A stretch of 64,000 nt of DNA from Henckelia pumila. Its lineage: Eukaryota > Streptophyta > Magnoliopsida > Lamiales > Gesneriaceae. This document shows positions 10,933 through 20,617 of this stretch, piece by piece. The DNA is taken from the NCBI RefSeq assembly GCF_033568475.1, contig NC_133122.1:162528130-162592129 (forward strand), given 5' to 3'. Below the pieces are notes generated by a model, which worked only from the letters and a program-made list of their open reading frames with translations, was not told where the DNA came from and made no database searches. How positions within the stretch are numbered: position 1 is the stretch's first letter; each line of letters opens with the position of its first letter. The translations under genes and the position numbers were made by a program.

Positions 10933-11328
10933 ATGGCATCCAAACGCCGTCGTGCTACAAGCCAAGCTCAATCCCATGATCCGACCCAGCCTGCCATCTC
11001 TAGGCCCATTCCCGAAGACTATCAGGACCGTACTATTCATCCTGGTCGTATCTTAGATTCTGCCTATTTGGCCCAGTCTCATCTCCTTCTGTTGGACCTT
11101 ATCAAGGCTCAACAGTGGGAATCTTTTTTTCTTCCATCTGTCCCTGACTCCATCTACATTTCTCTCATTCACGAGTTCTATGCCAATCTTGAACTCGAAT
11201 TAGGTCATAAGCACCGATCTATTTTCAAGGAATTTTATATTGTTCGGAAACAGAACGAAAGCTACGAAGTGACGAGATCAGAAGCACCGATCATAGATCG
11301 GAAGTTCCGATCTGCTACGGCGGCCTGA
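10933..11328 (+). pseudogene. Additional ORF downstream of SIRE pol, truncated and fused into the LTR
   Basis: The frame opens with the basic stretch MASKRRRATSQAQ and contains AYLAQSHLLLL and LIHEFYANLELE. The FYANL-type motif resembles a domain I recall from plant transposon-associated proteins, but I cannot name it firmly. There is no signal peptide or membrane segment, so it is not an obvious envelope protein. After about 93 codons (about 11210) the frame runs into LTR sequence homologous to 4728 onward, so the ORF's 3' part and the first ~315 bp of the 3' LTR have been lost in one deletion. Codons beyond 11210 are LTR read-through. Confidence 0.5.
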
Positions 11329-12054
11329 TAATCTTGTCCGAAAGACTTTTGCCCAACAACATATTTAATGAGCCGATCGGAAGCTACGAAGTTGGATCGG
11401 AAGTTCCGATCCTGTACAACCGCGTGACTCAGAATTCAAATTTCGGAAGCTCCGATGCTGGGAACGGAAGTTCCGATCGATGCCGAATTTTCAACTATAA
11501 ATAGAGGCATTCCGAGACCATTTCAAGCATCCCAACATCTTTTAGTCTCTCAATCCTCTTAAGCATTATTTGAGCTATTTGTTGAGAAATTTGTAGCCCC
11601 TTTGAGCTTTCAAAATATATTCATATATCGAGTTGTATCCGGGGTTGTGAAAATCGTTGGTGTAAACACTTGAGTGTGAAACCAAGTGTTGTGTGATTGT
11701 TGAGGCTATCCTTGGAGCCCTTAAGGCCAAGTGTTGAGTTGTATCGGCGCGGTGATCGTGTCAAGTTGTAAGGCTATCCTTGGAGCCATCAAAGCCAAGT
11801 CGTTCGAAGTGCTAGTGGATCCTTGGTTAATCGATCTTAACCAAGAAGGGGAGACGTAGACGATTTATCGACTAACTTTCATAAACATCTCTTATCCCTT
11901 TTACTGCTTTATTTACATTACGCATATATTTACTGCACTTATTATTAATTGCTTTAAGTCTTCCTCTTGCGTATTTGCATAATCGCTTTAAATTGCTAAA
12001 GTTGCCAATAGAACCTAAACCCCCCCCCCCCCCCCCCCCAATTAGGTTCTAACA
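11211..12054 (+). repeat. 3' LTR of SIRE element D, missing its start
   Basis: This is homologous to 4728-5558 of the 5' LTR, including the last palindromes, the TATA box (11495-11504) and the end GGTTCTAACA. It lacks the first ~315 bp. It contains a run of 20 C (12020-12039) where the 5' copy has 7. Confidence 0.85.
12020..12039. repeat. Poly-C run (20 C)
   Basis: A mononucleotide run near the 3' LTR end; the equivalent site in the 5' LTR (5538-5544) has 7 C. It could be slippage in the genome or an assembly artefact. Confidence 0.9.
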
Positions 12055-12059
12055 ATAAA

Positions 12060-12630
12060 CCATATCATATGCATGCTTATGTTGATACATGAGCAAGTAT
12101 GTGTCTAGCAAGTAAACATATACTCCAAAATCATTATTGGAAGAAATATGATAAAAGTTTAAAAGTTTGAATAGGAGAAGGATCAATTATTATGCTAGAT
12201 ATAGTAGCAAACAAATTAAAAATAGAAATCGAAGAAACAAAATTTATAATACCAATTATATATCAAATAGAATCTGAAATGAATATTATAATAGGAAATA
12301 ACTTTCTAAGACAATATATTTCATTTACGCAATTTGAAGATCACATTACTTTAAACAGATGATCATCAATGATTCACATTCCCAAGATAAGAACGACATT
12401 TCGTGTAGGGAATGAAGGATTTACAAAGAATTTTTGTAAATGAAATACAAATCCAATATAATTAAAAATAGAGAATATTTTAACAATTAATCCTGAAAAG
12501 GAAATCTTTATTTCATGATATTTGTTCTGAAAATCTTCAGGACAAAAATAAGAAAAGAAAACAATTTATTGCTTCAATAAAACTTAAAGACCCTAATATT
12601 ACAATCCGAGAAGCACCAAAAAGATTCAAT
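12060..12630 (+). pseudogene. Caulimovirid protease remnant and linker
   Basis: Around 12081-12092 an aspartic-protease active site of the D-T-G type is recognisable, but the glycine codon is now TGA. About 200 bp later an IIIGNNFL motif marks the second conserved protease block. Stops follow at about 12361 and in the linker up to the RT. The region is inactive. Confidence 0.65.
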
Positions 12631-13269
12631 ATGGATGATGTAAAAATATTCAAAAAAGATGTTCAAGAATTACTCAAACTCAAGATAATCATTCCAAGCA
12701 AGAGTACTCAACACTCTTCAACAGCCTTCTATGTCAGCAAGAAAGATACTGACAAGAAAAGAATGTTAATTGATTATCGAAAAATGAATAATGCAACAAT
12801 ATTTATGGATGGATATTACATTCCGAATAAGAATGATTTACTATCTTACATAGGAGGAATGAAATATTTCTCCAATCTAGATTGTAAATCAGGATTCTGG
12901 CAGATTCATCTAGATCCAGAAACACAATTACTTACAGCATTCAGTTGTCCAAAAGGACAACACCAATTGACAGTATTACCTTTCGGACTCAAACAAGCCT
13001 CAGGTATCTTTCAGAGATACATGGATGAATCATTCAAATCATATGTAGATTTTTGTTGTGTATATAAAGATGATATATTAATTTACTCAAAAACATTATA
13101 TCAACATTATAAAGACCTCATGACAGTACTAGATACTTGTCATAAAGATGAAATTATACTTTTTGAAAATAAAGCACAATTGTTTAAAACTAAAATAAAT
13201 TATCTTAGATTAAAAATTGAAGACATAAAACATTGTTTACAACAGCAAATAATTACGAGAAATTCATGA
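12631..13269 (+). pseudogene. Caulimovirid reverse transcriptase remnant
   Basis: An open frame of 212 codons covers most RT blocks: a block with RMLIDYRKMN, LDCKSGFWQI, LPFGLKQASGIFQ and the catalytic box, which reads YKDD where the variable second residue is more often V or I. These blocks are closer to caulimovirids than to gypsy elements. The frame ends in a stop at 13267-13269, after which RNase H continues in another frame. Confidence 0.75.
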
Positions 13270-14036
13270 TTTTCCTAGTGAAATCAAAGATAAAGATCAA
13301 TTAAGAAGATTTTTAGGATTACTAACATATTCCGAAAATTACATTAAGAAACTAGCAGAGATAAAAAAAACCTCTACAAACTAAACTTAAACAGGACTAT
13401 AAATGGAAATGGTCAAAAGAGGATACTAATTACATAGATATTATTAAGAGAAAAATAATTAGTAATCTCCATGAGTTATATTTCCCTTCAAATAAAGATA
13501 TAATAATAATTGAAACAGATGCATCAGACGAATATTGGGGAGCATGCTTAAAAGCATACATAGGAGAAAGAAATTTAGAAGAACTTACTAAAACGGATAC
13601 TAGGATTAACGAAGAATTATGTAATTACACACCGGGAACTTTTCAAGACGCACAATTAAATTATCACTCAAATGAAAAATAACTACTAGTTTTAATTTTT
13701 ACGATTAGGACTTATGAAATTTACCTTATTTCTAAACCATTTCTGGTACAAACAGATAATCTGAATTTAACATATTTCAAAACAAGAAAAATATCGAGAA
13801 ATGCAGGGAGAAATGCAACACGATTAATTAGATGGCAATTGAAATTGAACCATTATCAGTTCGAGATCCAGCATGTCAAAGTAACAGATAATTCATTACC
13901 TGATGCATTAACCAGAGAACTTCATCCAAATTATACTATCCGTAGTAACGGAATAACAAAAGAGATCCTAAGTGATCCAAAAAATGAATTTGAGTCATCC
14001 GAACATAGATTAGAAAATATGGAGAATATAAATTGA
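13270..14036 (+). pseudogene. Caulimovirid RNase H remnant
   Basis: A segment containing RRFLGLLTYSENYI connects RT to RNase H. ETDASDEYWG (about 13510) is the first catalytic aspartate region, and a C-terminal block with PDALTREL lies near 13900. It is broken by frameshifts and by a TAA at about 13679-13681. Confidence 0.6.
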
Positions 14037-14170
14037 TGAAACAAGATTTATATTCAGAAACATGAATTATTCTGTGACTTTAAGTCATCCAAACATGCCT
14101 CAAAAAGCATGGGAAATATGAATTGATGAAAATAAATTTATATTCAGAAACATGAATTACTCTATGAGTA
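14023..14170 (+). repeat. Imperfect tandem duplication after the RNase H remnant
   Basis: Two copies of a unit containing AATTGATGAAA...TTTATATTCAGAAACATGAATTA occur, at about 14030-14076 and about 14118-14164, roughly 88 bp apart. The first copy includes the end of the RNase H frame. Confidence 0.7.
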
Positions 14171-14295
14171 AAATAGTCAATCTCATTTATGAAGATTGGT
14201 TCGATTCTTGTAAAATGATCCATAAATGCAATGATACGCATAATAAAACTATCTGATTACTCACGAAAAGAGTTAAATTACTAACCATTTAATAT

Positions 14296-14574
14296 ATGTA
14301 TAAATACGTCTTTTGTGTAGGATTTATTCAAGATGAAACAATTAAGTCAATTAAAAGAACAACTGATGACTTACAGGAAGAAATCCAAATTCTTCAACAA
14401 AAGGAGAAAATTTTAATCCAAAAAATTCAAAGGGTAGAAGAGAAGATAACAACCTCGTCGTCATCATCCTCACCAAAAACACCAATCAAAATAGCAACTT
14501 CATTTATCAAAATAATGGATATGAAAGAAAAACAGTTAGTGGTCACAGCCAGCACTAACAACAAAGAAAAATAA
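14296..14574 (+). pseudogene. Small coiled-coil ORF at the 3' end of the caulimovirid copy
   Basis: This 92-codon frame is rich in E, K, I and Q with heptad spacing over residues 12-52, so a coiled coil is likely. A serine run and a T/S-rich tail follow. It lies in the right place and strand to be part of a caulimovirid downstream gene, but I recognise no family. It could equally be a chance ORF in AT-rich DNA. Confidence 0.3.
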
Positions 14575-15179
14575 AAAGAAAATGGAAAAGAACCGGTGGT
14601 CACATCCAGCACCGAGAAAAATGAAAAAGAAAAAAAAAAGGACGTTCAAAAACTCCCTTGAAAAAATAGAAAGAAAGATGGTCAATCTACGACCACAAAA
14701 ACAAATTTTTGAAAAAATAAATCATTAAGACAAGGGAATTTTCGGAACAAACAAATATAGAGAGTAAAATGAAACTTATGTTTGGTTTGGTGAGTTATTT
14801 CCAAGTTGCCCGTTTAAAAACCTTAGATATATAATAAAAACACCTATCACTCTCTTTTATATTTACTTTTGGTTTCAAATATCCTCCACAATTAGCCACC
14901 ACTTGCCTCAAACCGCCTCTATCCGCCCTCTGCCACTGCCGCTATCTACCACCAACTTAATTTATATTGTTATTTGCATTTATATATTTATTTGCACTTT
15001 GTCTAGATTGTATATATTGTATGAAGCTTATTTAGGCATAAATATTATTTAATTACATATATTGCATAAAATTTTTGATTATTTGTAATTATACTTTATG
15101 ATTATAGATAATTGCCTATTAAAAAATGCTAAACAAATTCAACCCGGTCACCCACCGCCACCCGCAATTTACAACATTG

Positions 15180-15187
15180 TCAATGAT
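15180..15187. repeat. Right 8-bp target-site duplication of the hAT element
   Basis: TCAATGAT, identical to 3977-3984. Confidence 0.85.
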
Positions 15188-15590
15188 TCATTCTCATGTT
15201 GTATTGTATGGATTGGTATCAACGCCAATGGTTTCCACCAAGTCATATTGTCTTGATTCATTCGGTGATTCGCTCTGTAACGGGATACTCGATTTAGATC
15301 AACTCCCTGTCCTTGCCCACACATTTGGCATTTCCCTGATCCAATTACCAAATTTTGTTTCCACAATGAAAGCAAAAGTTTAGTGATCTCTCATAAAGGA
15401 TTATAATTCATATTTCATCCTTAGACTTTTCTGACTGCACCCATAAGTCTTGCTTTAGAGGTTGGGATGCATCAAAGTTATCCTTAACCAAGAAAATTTC
15501 CCCGTACAGCTCCCATATTCCCCTGATTCCACGTCCATCCACCTACCAATACGCTCACCAATGTTATGCATAATATTCGAATGCATGAAT
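15180..15590 (-). pseudogene. LINE fragment: ORF1 with zinc-knuckle region
   Basis: On the minus strand, frames across 15545-15200 show IGRWMDVESGEYGSCTGKF, a lysine-rich stretch, then a cysteine-containing block around 15375-15290. This matches the DUF4283/CCHC arrangement of plant LINE ORF1. Numerous stops and frameshifts are present. It is the upstream part of the LINE whose ORF1 end and ORF2 start lie at 3314-3984; the hAT element separates the two. It is cut at about 15590 by the LTR of Copia A. Confidence 0.6.
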
Positions 15591-15781
15591 GTGAGTGGTA
15601 CATTATTAGTTTTAGAGTATGCTTAGCTGTATTTTTAGCTTACATGTAATAGCTTAGTCAGCAAGTATTGTTGACTCATCTAATTAGTTGGTTTAGTTGA
15701 GATTAGTATAAAAGGTTGTAATCAGTTACTAACTTCTGTAATTTTCAAGTTTCATTAAAAAAGAATATATTTTCTTCTTCA
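15590..15781 (+). repeat. 5' LTR of Copia A
   Basis: The end is fixed by the PBS: ...TTCTTCTTCA at 15781. The start is a TG at about 15590 or 15592 and cannot be confirmed because the 3' LTR is missing. A TATA-like TAGTATAAAAGG lies at about 15704-15715. Confidence 0.6.
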
Positions 15782-15784
15782 ATA

Positions 15785-15796
15785 TGGTATCAGAGC
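15785..15796 (+). other. Primer binding site of Copia A (initiator tRNA-Met type)
   Basis: TGGTATCAGAGC lies three bases after the LTR end. Confidence 0.85.
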
Positions 15797-15891
15797 GAAA
15801 TCTCGTAACTCTGATTTCTCATTTGTTTCTTCGATAATCATTGATTGATTTCATCGATTTTTTTCTCTGTTTTTGATTGATTTCTTTGATA

Positions 15892-17016
15892 ATGGCACAA
15901 GGAGGTGGCTCAATTGCAGGTAACAACAATAATAAAGCTCCATTGAATCCGATTCAGATGAATCGCACATATGTGGAAGATTCAAATAGTTCGTTCTTCT
16001 TGCAAAGCGGAGATCATCCAGGTCTTATTCTTGTTCCTCATCAGCTTACTGGATCGAATTATACTATCTGGAGCAGATCTATGGTTATGGCTTTGACAGC
16101 TAAAAATAAGCTAGGTTTTGTTGATAATACTATTCCTCATCCTTCACCTGATGATCTACTGTATGGCGCATGGATAAGATGCAATAGTATGGTAACTTCC
16201 TGGATTCTGAATTTTGTAAAACATGAGATTGCAGCAAGTCTTATGTACATGACGTCTTGTCGAGAAGTTTGGCTTGATTTGCATGATAGGTTTCATGAAA
16301 GTAATGCTCCAAGGATTTATCAGATTAAGAAAACACTCAGTGGTTTGCATCAGGGATCTATGGATATTAGTGCATATTATACAAGTTTGCGGATACTTTG
16401 GGATGAATTGAAGGATTATCAACCAGTTTCAGATTGTCATTGCGGTTCGATGAAAGAATGGGTGACTTATCATAATCAAGAGTATGTGATGCAGTTTTTG
16501 ATGGGATTGAATGATTCCTATGCTCAAATATGTGCACAGGTTCTAATGATTGATCCACTTCCAGTCATTTCCAAGGTGTTTTCACTTGTTATTCAAGAAT
16601 AGAGTCAACGATTATTACATTCTCCTGCTTCAAAAATAGGAGTGGATTTGGATACGCCTACTGCTATGGCCAGTGTCAGGAAGTTTTCCAATTCAAAGGG
16701 AAGGAATGGTGGTTTTCTTTGTTCTCACTGTGGATTTACCAATCATACAGTTGATAGGTGTTTTAAGCTTCATGGCTTTCCTCCTGGGCATCCAAAGTAT
16801 ACTCTGAAACAAGTCCATGAAAAGGTTCAGGCCTGTCAAACTTCTGTTACAAATGAAGGTGGTTCCTCAAGCACTTCCATTGATCGTTTATGTGAGAAGC
16901 TTATTGAACTTCTAAGCACCAGGTTTCCTGTCAAGAACACCCCCATTTTGGATCAACATCAGCAAGAGTCAATGGTTTCATGTTTCAATGGTATTTACTC
17001 TTTGTCTCCTATTTTT
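15892..17016 (+). pseudogene. Copia A gag (one stop, cut at its 3' end)
   Basis: The likely start is ATG 15892 (MAQGGG), about 95 bp after the PBS; the ATG at 15877 is also in frame. The gag domain carries LTGSNYTIWSRSM, AWIRCNSMVTSWIL and MQFLMGLNDSYAQI, the Copia gag type often found with short-LTR elements. A zinc-finger-like CSHCGFTNHTVDRCFKLHGFPPGH is at about 16720-16790. A TAG at 16600-16602 breaks the frame. Copia B is inserted at 17017, and the protease continues at 26396. Confidence 0.8.
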
Positions 17017-18860
17017 TGAAAGAGTGGGTGCCCGGTGAGCCAACTTGTGGCTAAGGGCTTTGATGACTCTTTGTATAAACAATCTTTTGTTTAATATTAT
17101 TTACACTTTTATTAATGGCAATGGCTTTATCTTTCTTCATATTTTTATATTGTGATATACTATTGTTGTTTTGATAAAGACCTTGAATATACTATAGTGT
17201 ATGTAAGATGTGATAGAACATGGAGATGTCTATCATGAAACACATCTTATAGTCACTGTATATTCTAAACTGTTCCTAGTCGATTGAGCCGTCCGATAAT
17301 AAGGATAAGGATCGCTCGAGTTTGAGACTAGCATTTGCGATGCGGAGTACCACGTTTCATTGGTAAGGAACATAGAGATGTTCGAAGCATGCAAATGGAT
17401 ATTCATATGATGAATGATCGAACTACCCTATCCGGACTTTCCAAGTGGTTATCACTTATCGAGTGGATATAGTCCGCGGTTTTGGTTGTACACCATTACT
17501 CCTTACTACTTGAAACATCATTGAGACTCTATATGCTAGTACTGTGCTTTGACTCGTTTACCGACTCTATTGGGGTCATCAGGTGTCGGGATTGGGTACA
17601 GTTACAACACATATAGGAGTCGATGCTTTGTTGTCAAGGATTCACCACATACTTGCGAGTGTGGATATCCTATGCGATCTGAGGAGATATTAGTGTGACG
17701 AATCTCTGGCCAGAGTACATGATGTGGTTTAAGAAATGGTTTCTTAGTAGCACATGCGATGTCACTATTTGATCTTCAAGATGTATTGCATAGTTATCGA
17801 ATCTCGAACGACTCTCGATATACCAATGGTTGTTGATTCGATCGGGATTATGGATGAAGGGACCGTACTGTACGCTAACCAAAATCTATTGGTTCTTGTA
17901 GGCACTATCAGTGATACCTAGGGAATCATGGGGCGATGTTGCTAGACGCTCTTACCATGATTCGATGGGCAAGTCGGAAATTGTTGTTCCGAGTCACAAG
18001 GAGTTGTGAGCCCACGGCTAGCTGTATCCCTGAACCATTGAGGGTCACACAGAGTAATGGATTTTTAATCCCCGTTGAGATAGTTAAATTTAAAGAGTTA
18101 AATTTAATGAACGAAGAAGTTGGACTTCTTATTTAAGAGTAGAGGAGTAAGATTTCCTAAAATGACATAGGGATGACCATTTTTGGAAATCACTGAATTC
18201 GGATTCAGAAAAATTTATCTTGACTTTAAAAGGTGCAGAAATGGTTTCTGTGCACATTGGTGAAATCGGTTTATCAATCGGAGTCACGATGAATTTTATA
18301 TTAATTTCTGAACATGCGGGCTTTGCTTGTCGGGCTTGAACTTATGACTAATGGGCCCTAAGCTGTTAGTGGCCTACATTATAAATAAGTTATTGCAGTA
18401 CAGAAATTAGACACAACAGGTCACAAAATATTTTTAAAACCCTAGCTGCGTTTTTAATAAGTGGCCGCCCCCTCCCTCCCTCTGCTCAAAAAATCCAGCC
18501 TGTGAATTTTGAATTGCAGTCTGGTTTAACGGATCAAATTCGTTAATCTCTTCGTAGAAACTTCTGATAGATTTTCTAGTGCAATCTATCAGAGGGATTA
18601 AATATCCGTTCGTGGACCTGATTGAAGAACAGTTCGTCCATCAGTTCCAGGGATATACAACAAGAGCAGAGCAATCTGTTGGTGTCCAAAATCTCGATTC
18701 GAGATTAAAGGTAAAAATTTTATAATCGTTATTTAATTTTTACACACACAATTTAATCGTAAGGTTGATACTCATTATGGAATCGTTCCATATAAAAATT
18801 TTAAACTTCCGCTGCACCGGGTATCAATCCTAATTGATCTGATCGCCGCGTTTTCCAACA
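17017..18860 (+). repeat. 5' LTR of Copia B
   Basis: It runs from TGAAAGAGTGGGTGCC to TTTTCCAACA. The frames at 17670-17882 (minus) and 17936-18136 (plus) recur in the other LTR at 25199-25435 and 25466-25666. They are chance ORFs shared because the LTRs are copies. Confidence 0.9.
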
Positions 18861-18861
18861 G

Positions 18862-18874
18862 TGGTATCAGAGCC
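18862..18874 (+). other. Primer binding site of Copia B (initiator tRNA-Met type)
   Basis: TGGTATCAGAGCC lies one base after the LTR. Confidence 0.85.
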
Positions 18875-18978
18875 AGGTTGCGCAGATCAAGCGATTAAAT
18901 TAATCGATTGTACAAAAATTTTTTAAGCCCCGGTTTTTGAAACAAAATAAATATTTAAAAATAAATTTTTTTTTTTCG

Positions 18979-19105
18979 GGAAAAAACCCGGGCAGCGATT
19001 GGATCGCTGCCCGGGGCAGGGGCAGCGATCGTCGCTGCCCGGCCCGAGCCCTATGGGGCGCGGGCAGCCCGGGAATGTCCCGGGCGGCCCGCGGAAAAAT
19101 TAATT
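18979..19105 (+). repeat. GC-rich hairpin cluster in the Copia B leader
   Basis: Strong inverted repeats sit in an AT-rich leader: GGGCAGCGAT opposite ATCGCTGCCC (about 18990-19012), GGCAGCGATCGTCGCTGCC (about 19021-19039) and CCCGGGAATGTCCCGGG (about 19069-19085). It lies about 105 bp after the PBS, so it would be in the genomic RNA, where packaging or dimerisation signals can occur. The frame at 18937-19173 is not a gene. Confidence 0.65.
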
Positions 19106-19344
19106 TTTTAATTTTTAAATTAAATTTTAATATGTTAAAATTCTATTTTGGTCCGATCGAAAATTGTTTTTGATTGGTCCACGAGGCGTCGGATCGAATT
19201 GTTCGAGTCCGAAAATTTTAAAATTGATTTTTGGATAAATTTGAATTTTTGGAAAATTTAAATATTTTATCCGTTAAATTGAATTTTGAAATTAATTATT
19301 TTTGGTACAATTGATGATAAGATATGATCTTATGGATATATTGA

Positions 19345-19470
19345 GTAAAATATGATTTTATGTATAAAATTGGATTTTATAGATAAAATATGATTTTATT
19401 TGATAAAAAGATAAAATATGATTTTGTATATAAAATAAGATTTTATGTATGAAATATGATTTTATCCTTT
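19345..19470. repeat. Degenerate tandem repeat of AAAATATGATTTTAT units
   Basis: Six or so copies of a 15-20 bp unit close to TAAAATATGATTTTATG are arranged head to tail in the Copia B leader. Confidence 0.6.
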
Positions 19471-20148
19471 TAAATTTAAATTGTCATTGCATGTTATCCA
19501 ATAAATTAATTTTGAATTAAATGTTATTGGATAAAGATGATCGATTGCCATGACCAATTTTATAGGTGTATGTTAGGAATTTACATTTGTTTTTATTGTT
19601 GTTGGATTTATTAATGGGTCTGGTTTATGGCCCAATATGAATGTCATATGTAATAAAAGTGGGCTTAGTTTATGGCCCGTTCCCACTCCTTAAAATGTAT
19701 CCCCTACTTGTCATTGTTATTTAATGTAAATACATTAGATTTAGTGGGAGATCAAGATTTGAAGATGGAGGTGGGCCCAGCAGACAATAAAGACAGAAGA
19801 AATGTAAATTGGAAGCTCAATGTAATAGGATTGCATTGCATACTGCATATTACCTAGGATTGGACTAAGACTCGTGATTGGCAACCACGGGTCGATTAGA
19901 AATGGAATCGATCATCCTATATAATATGTGATATTATAATTGTATGCATGTTTTAGACAAAATTGTGTGAATCCGACAAGCATACAAAACTTTAAAAATG
20001 ATGAGACAAATTTTCATAATTAAAAATCCCTCATTTTAAATATGATTTAAAATTGATATCAAGATAAATAAAGGAAATTTAAATTTGTTTAAATGTTCCT
20101 ACCTTCCATCAACGATCAATGTATGAGATGCTACCCGCGGATACGGTC

Positions 20149-20430
20149 CGGCTCATATTATTGGGGGGGCCCTTTCGTCGAAAAGTTGTACATTGGATCG
20201 ACACATGTTGTAAGTTGGGTGAAACTCCCATGGGATCGGCTCATATTATTGGGGGATCCACATGGCGACCGTCCATCACAACTTAATATTGATGGGTCAT
20301 CTTGACATGTCACAATAAACGGCGTCATATTATTGGGCCCTTATTGGACATGAGGTAAAAACATGGAGGTTGCTTTGGAAGCAATTGGGCTCTACCTTTT
20401 GAAATTATGGTTGGCTGATATTATTCGGGA
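20149..20430 (+). repeat. Four spaced copies of a CGGCTCATATTATTGGGGG motif in the Copia B leader
   Basis: Copies occur at about 20149, 20237, 20320 and 20411, the last two degenerate, with a spacing of about 83-91 bp. This suggests a decayed tandem repeat of about 88 bp just before gag. The 70-codon frame at 20093 is chance. Nothing else coding is seen between the PBS and 20618. Confidence 0.6.
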
Positions 20431-20617
20431 CCATAAATTGTCAATTGGACTCCATGTTCTCACTAAGGAAAACAGTTTCCCGTTTTCACTAGAGGGTAGT
20501 GAAATCGTTAAAATAGTGGGAGTGAGATTCATAAAATAAATATCGCCTATTTTATGTCTTAGTAAATTGCTTAAACAATCACTGATATTTGTCTGTTTCT
20601 TTTCAGTATTTCATAAG

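Larger units (their letters stand above)
4413..12054 (+). mobile_element. SIRE/Maximus-type Copia retrotransposon (element D)
   Basis: This is a complete insertion with ATAAA target duplications. In order it has a 5' LTR (4413-5558), PBS (5561-5573), gag (5607-7015), a non-coding gag-pol spacer, pol (about 7253-10342), a PPT-like tract (10379-10390), an additional downstream ORF (10933 onward) and a 3' LTR missing its first part (about 11211-12054). A large gag, a long 3' region after pol and an extra ORF are typical of the SIRE lineage. Gag has one stop, pol has one stop and one frameshift, and the 3' LTR start is deleted, so the copy is dead. Over the shared 840 bp the LTRs differ at roughly 25 sites by eye, mostly transitions. 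Confidence 0.85.
12055..14760 (+). mobile_element. Endogenous caulimovirid (plant pararetrovirus), right piece
   Basis: Decayed protease, reverse transcriptase and RNase H regions follow in that order, with no integrase and no LTRs. This is the caulimovirid layout and not that of a gypsy element. It begins at the SIRE target duplication (12055-12059). The right boundary, about 14760, is where sequence attributable to the hAT element resumes. It is very AT-rich and has many stops, so it is an old, non-functional copy. The genus cannot be decided by eye; caulimovirus-, petuvirus- and florendovirus-like are all possible. Confidence 0.75.
3985..15179 (+). mobile_element. hAT-like non-autonomous element, interrupted by nested insertions
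   Basis: The left end starts CAGTGTTCTAAATGACGG. The right end, read inward on the minus strand, starts CAATGTTGTAAATTGCGG. These are imperfect terminal inverted repeats, each followed by GGCGG-rich sequence (left 3998-4100, right about 14905-15165 as CCGCC). Perfect 8-bp duplications TCAATGAT flank it. The element's own DNA is only about 3985-4340 and about 14765-15179, roughly 750 bp, with no transposase. The rest is a caulimovirid copy and a SIRE element nested inside. The host sequence on both sides is the same minus-strand LINE. Confidence 0.8.

Noticed and set aside
10933..11328. Extra SIRE ORF as an envelope gene
   Set aside because: No signal peptide, membrane span or cysteine pattern is visible, and the last third is LTR read-through.
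12055..14036. Gypsy element as the source of the RT at 12631
   Set aside because: RT blocks and the lack of integrase and LTRs fit a caulimovirid better. A tree would settle it.
17670..18136. ORFs in Copia B LTR, duplicated at 25199-25666
   Set aside because: Present twice only because LTRs are copies; no domain, and they lie outside gag-pol.
18937..19173. GC-rich 78-codon ORF in the Copia B leader
   Set aside because: Composition is driven by hairpins; there is no homology and it lies in the untranslated leader.
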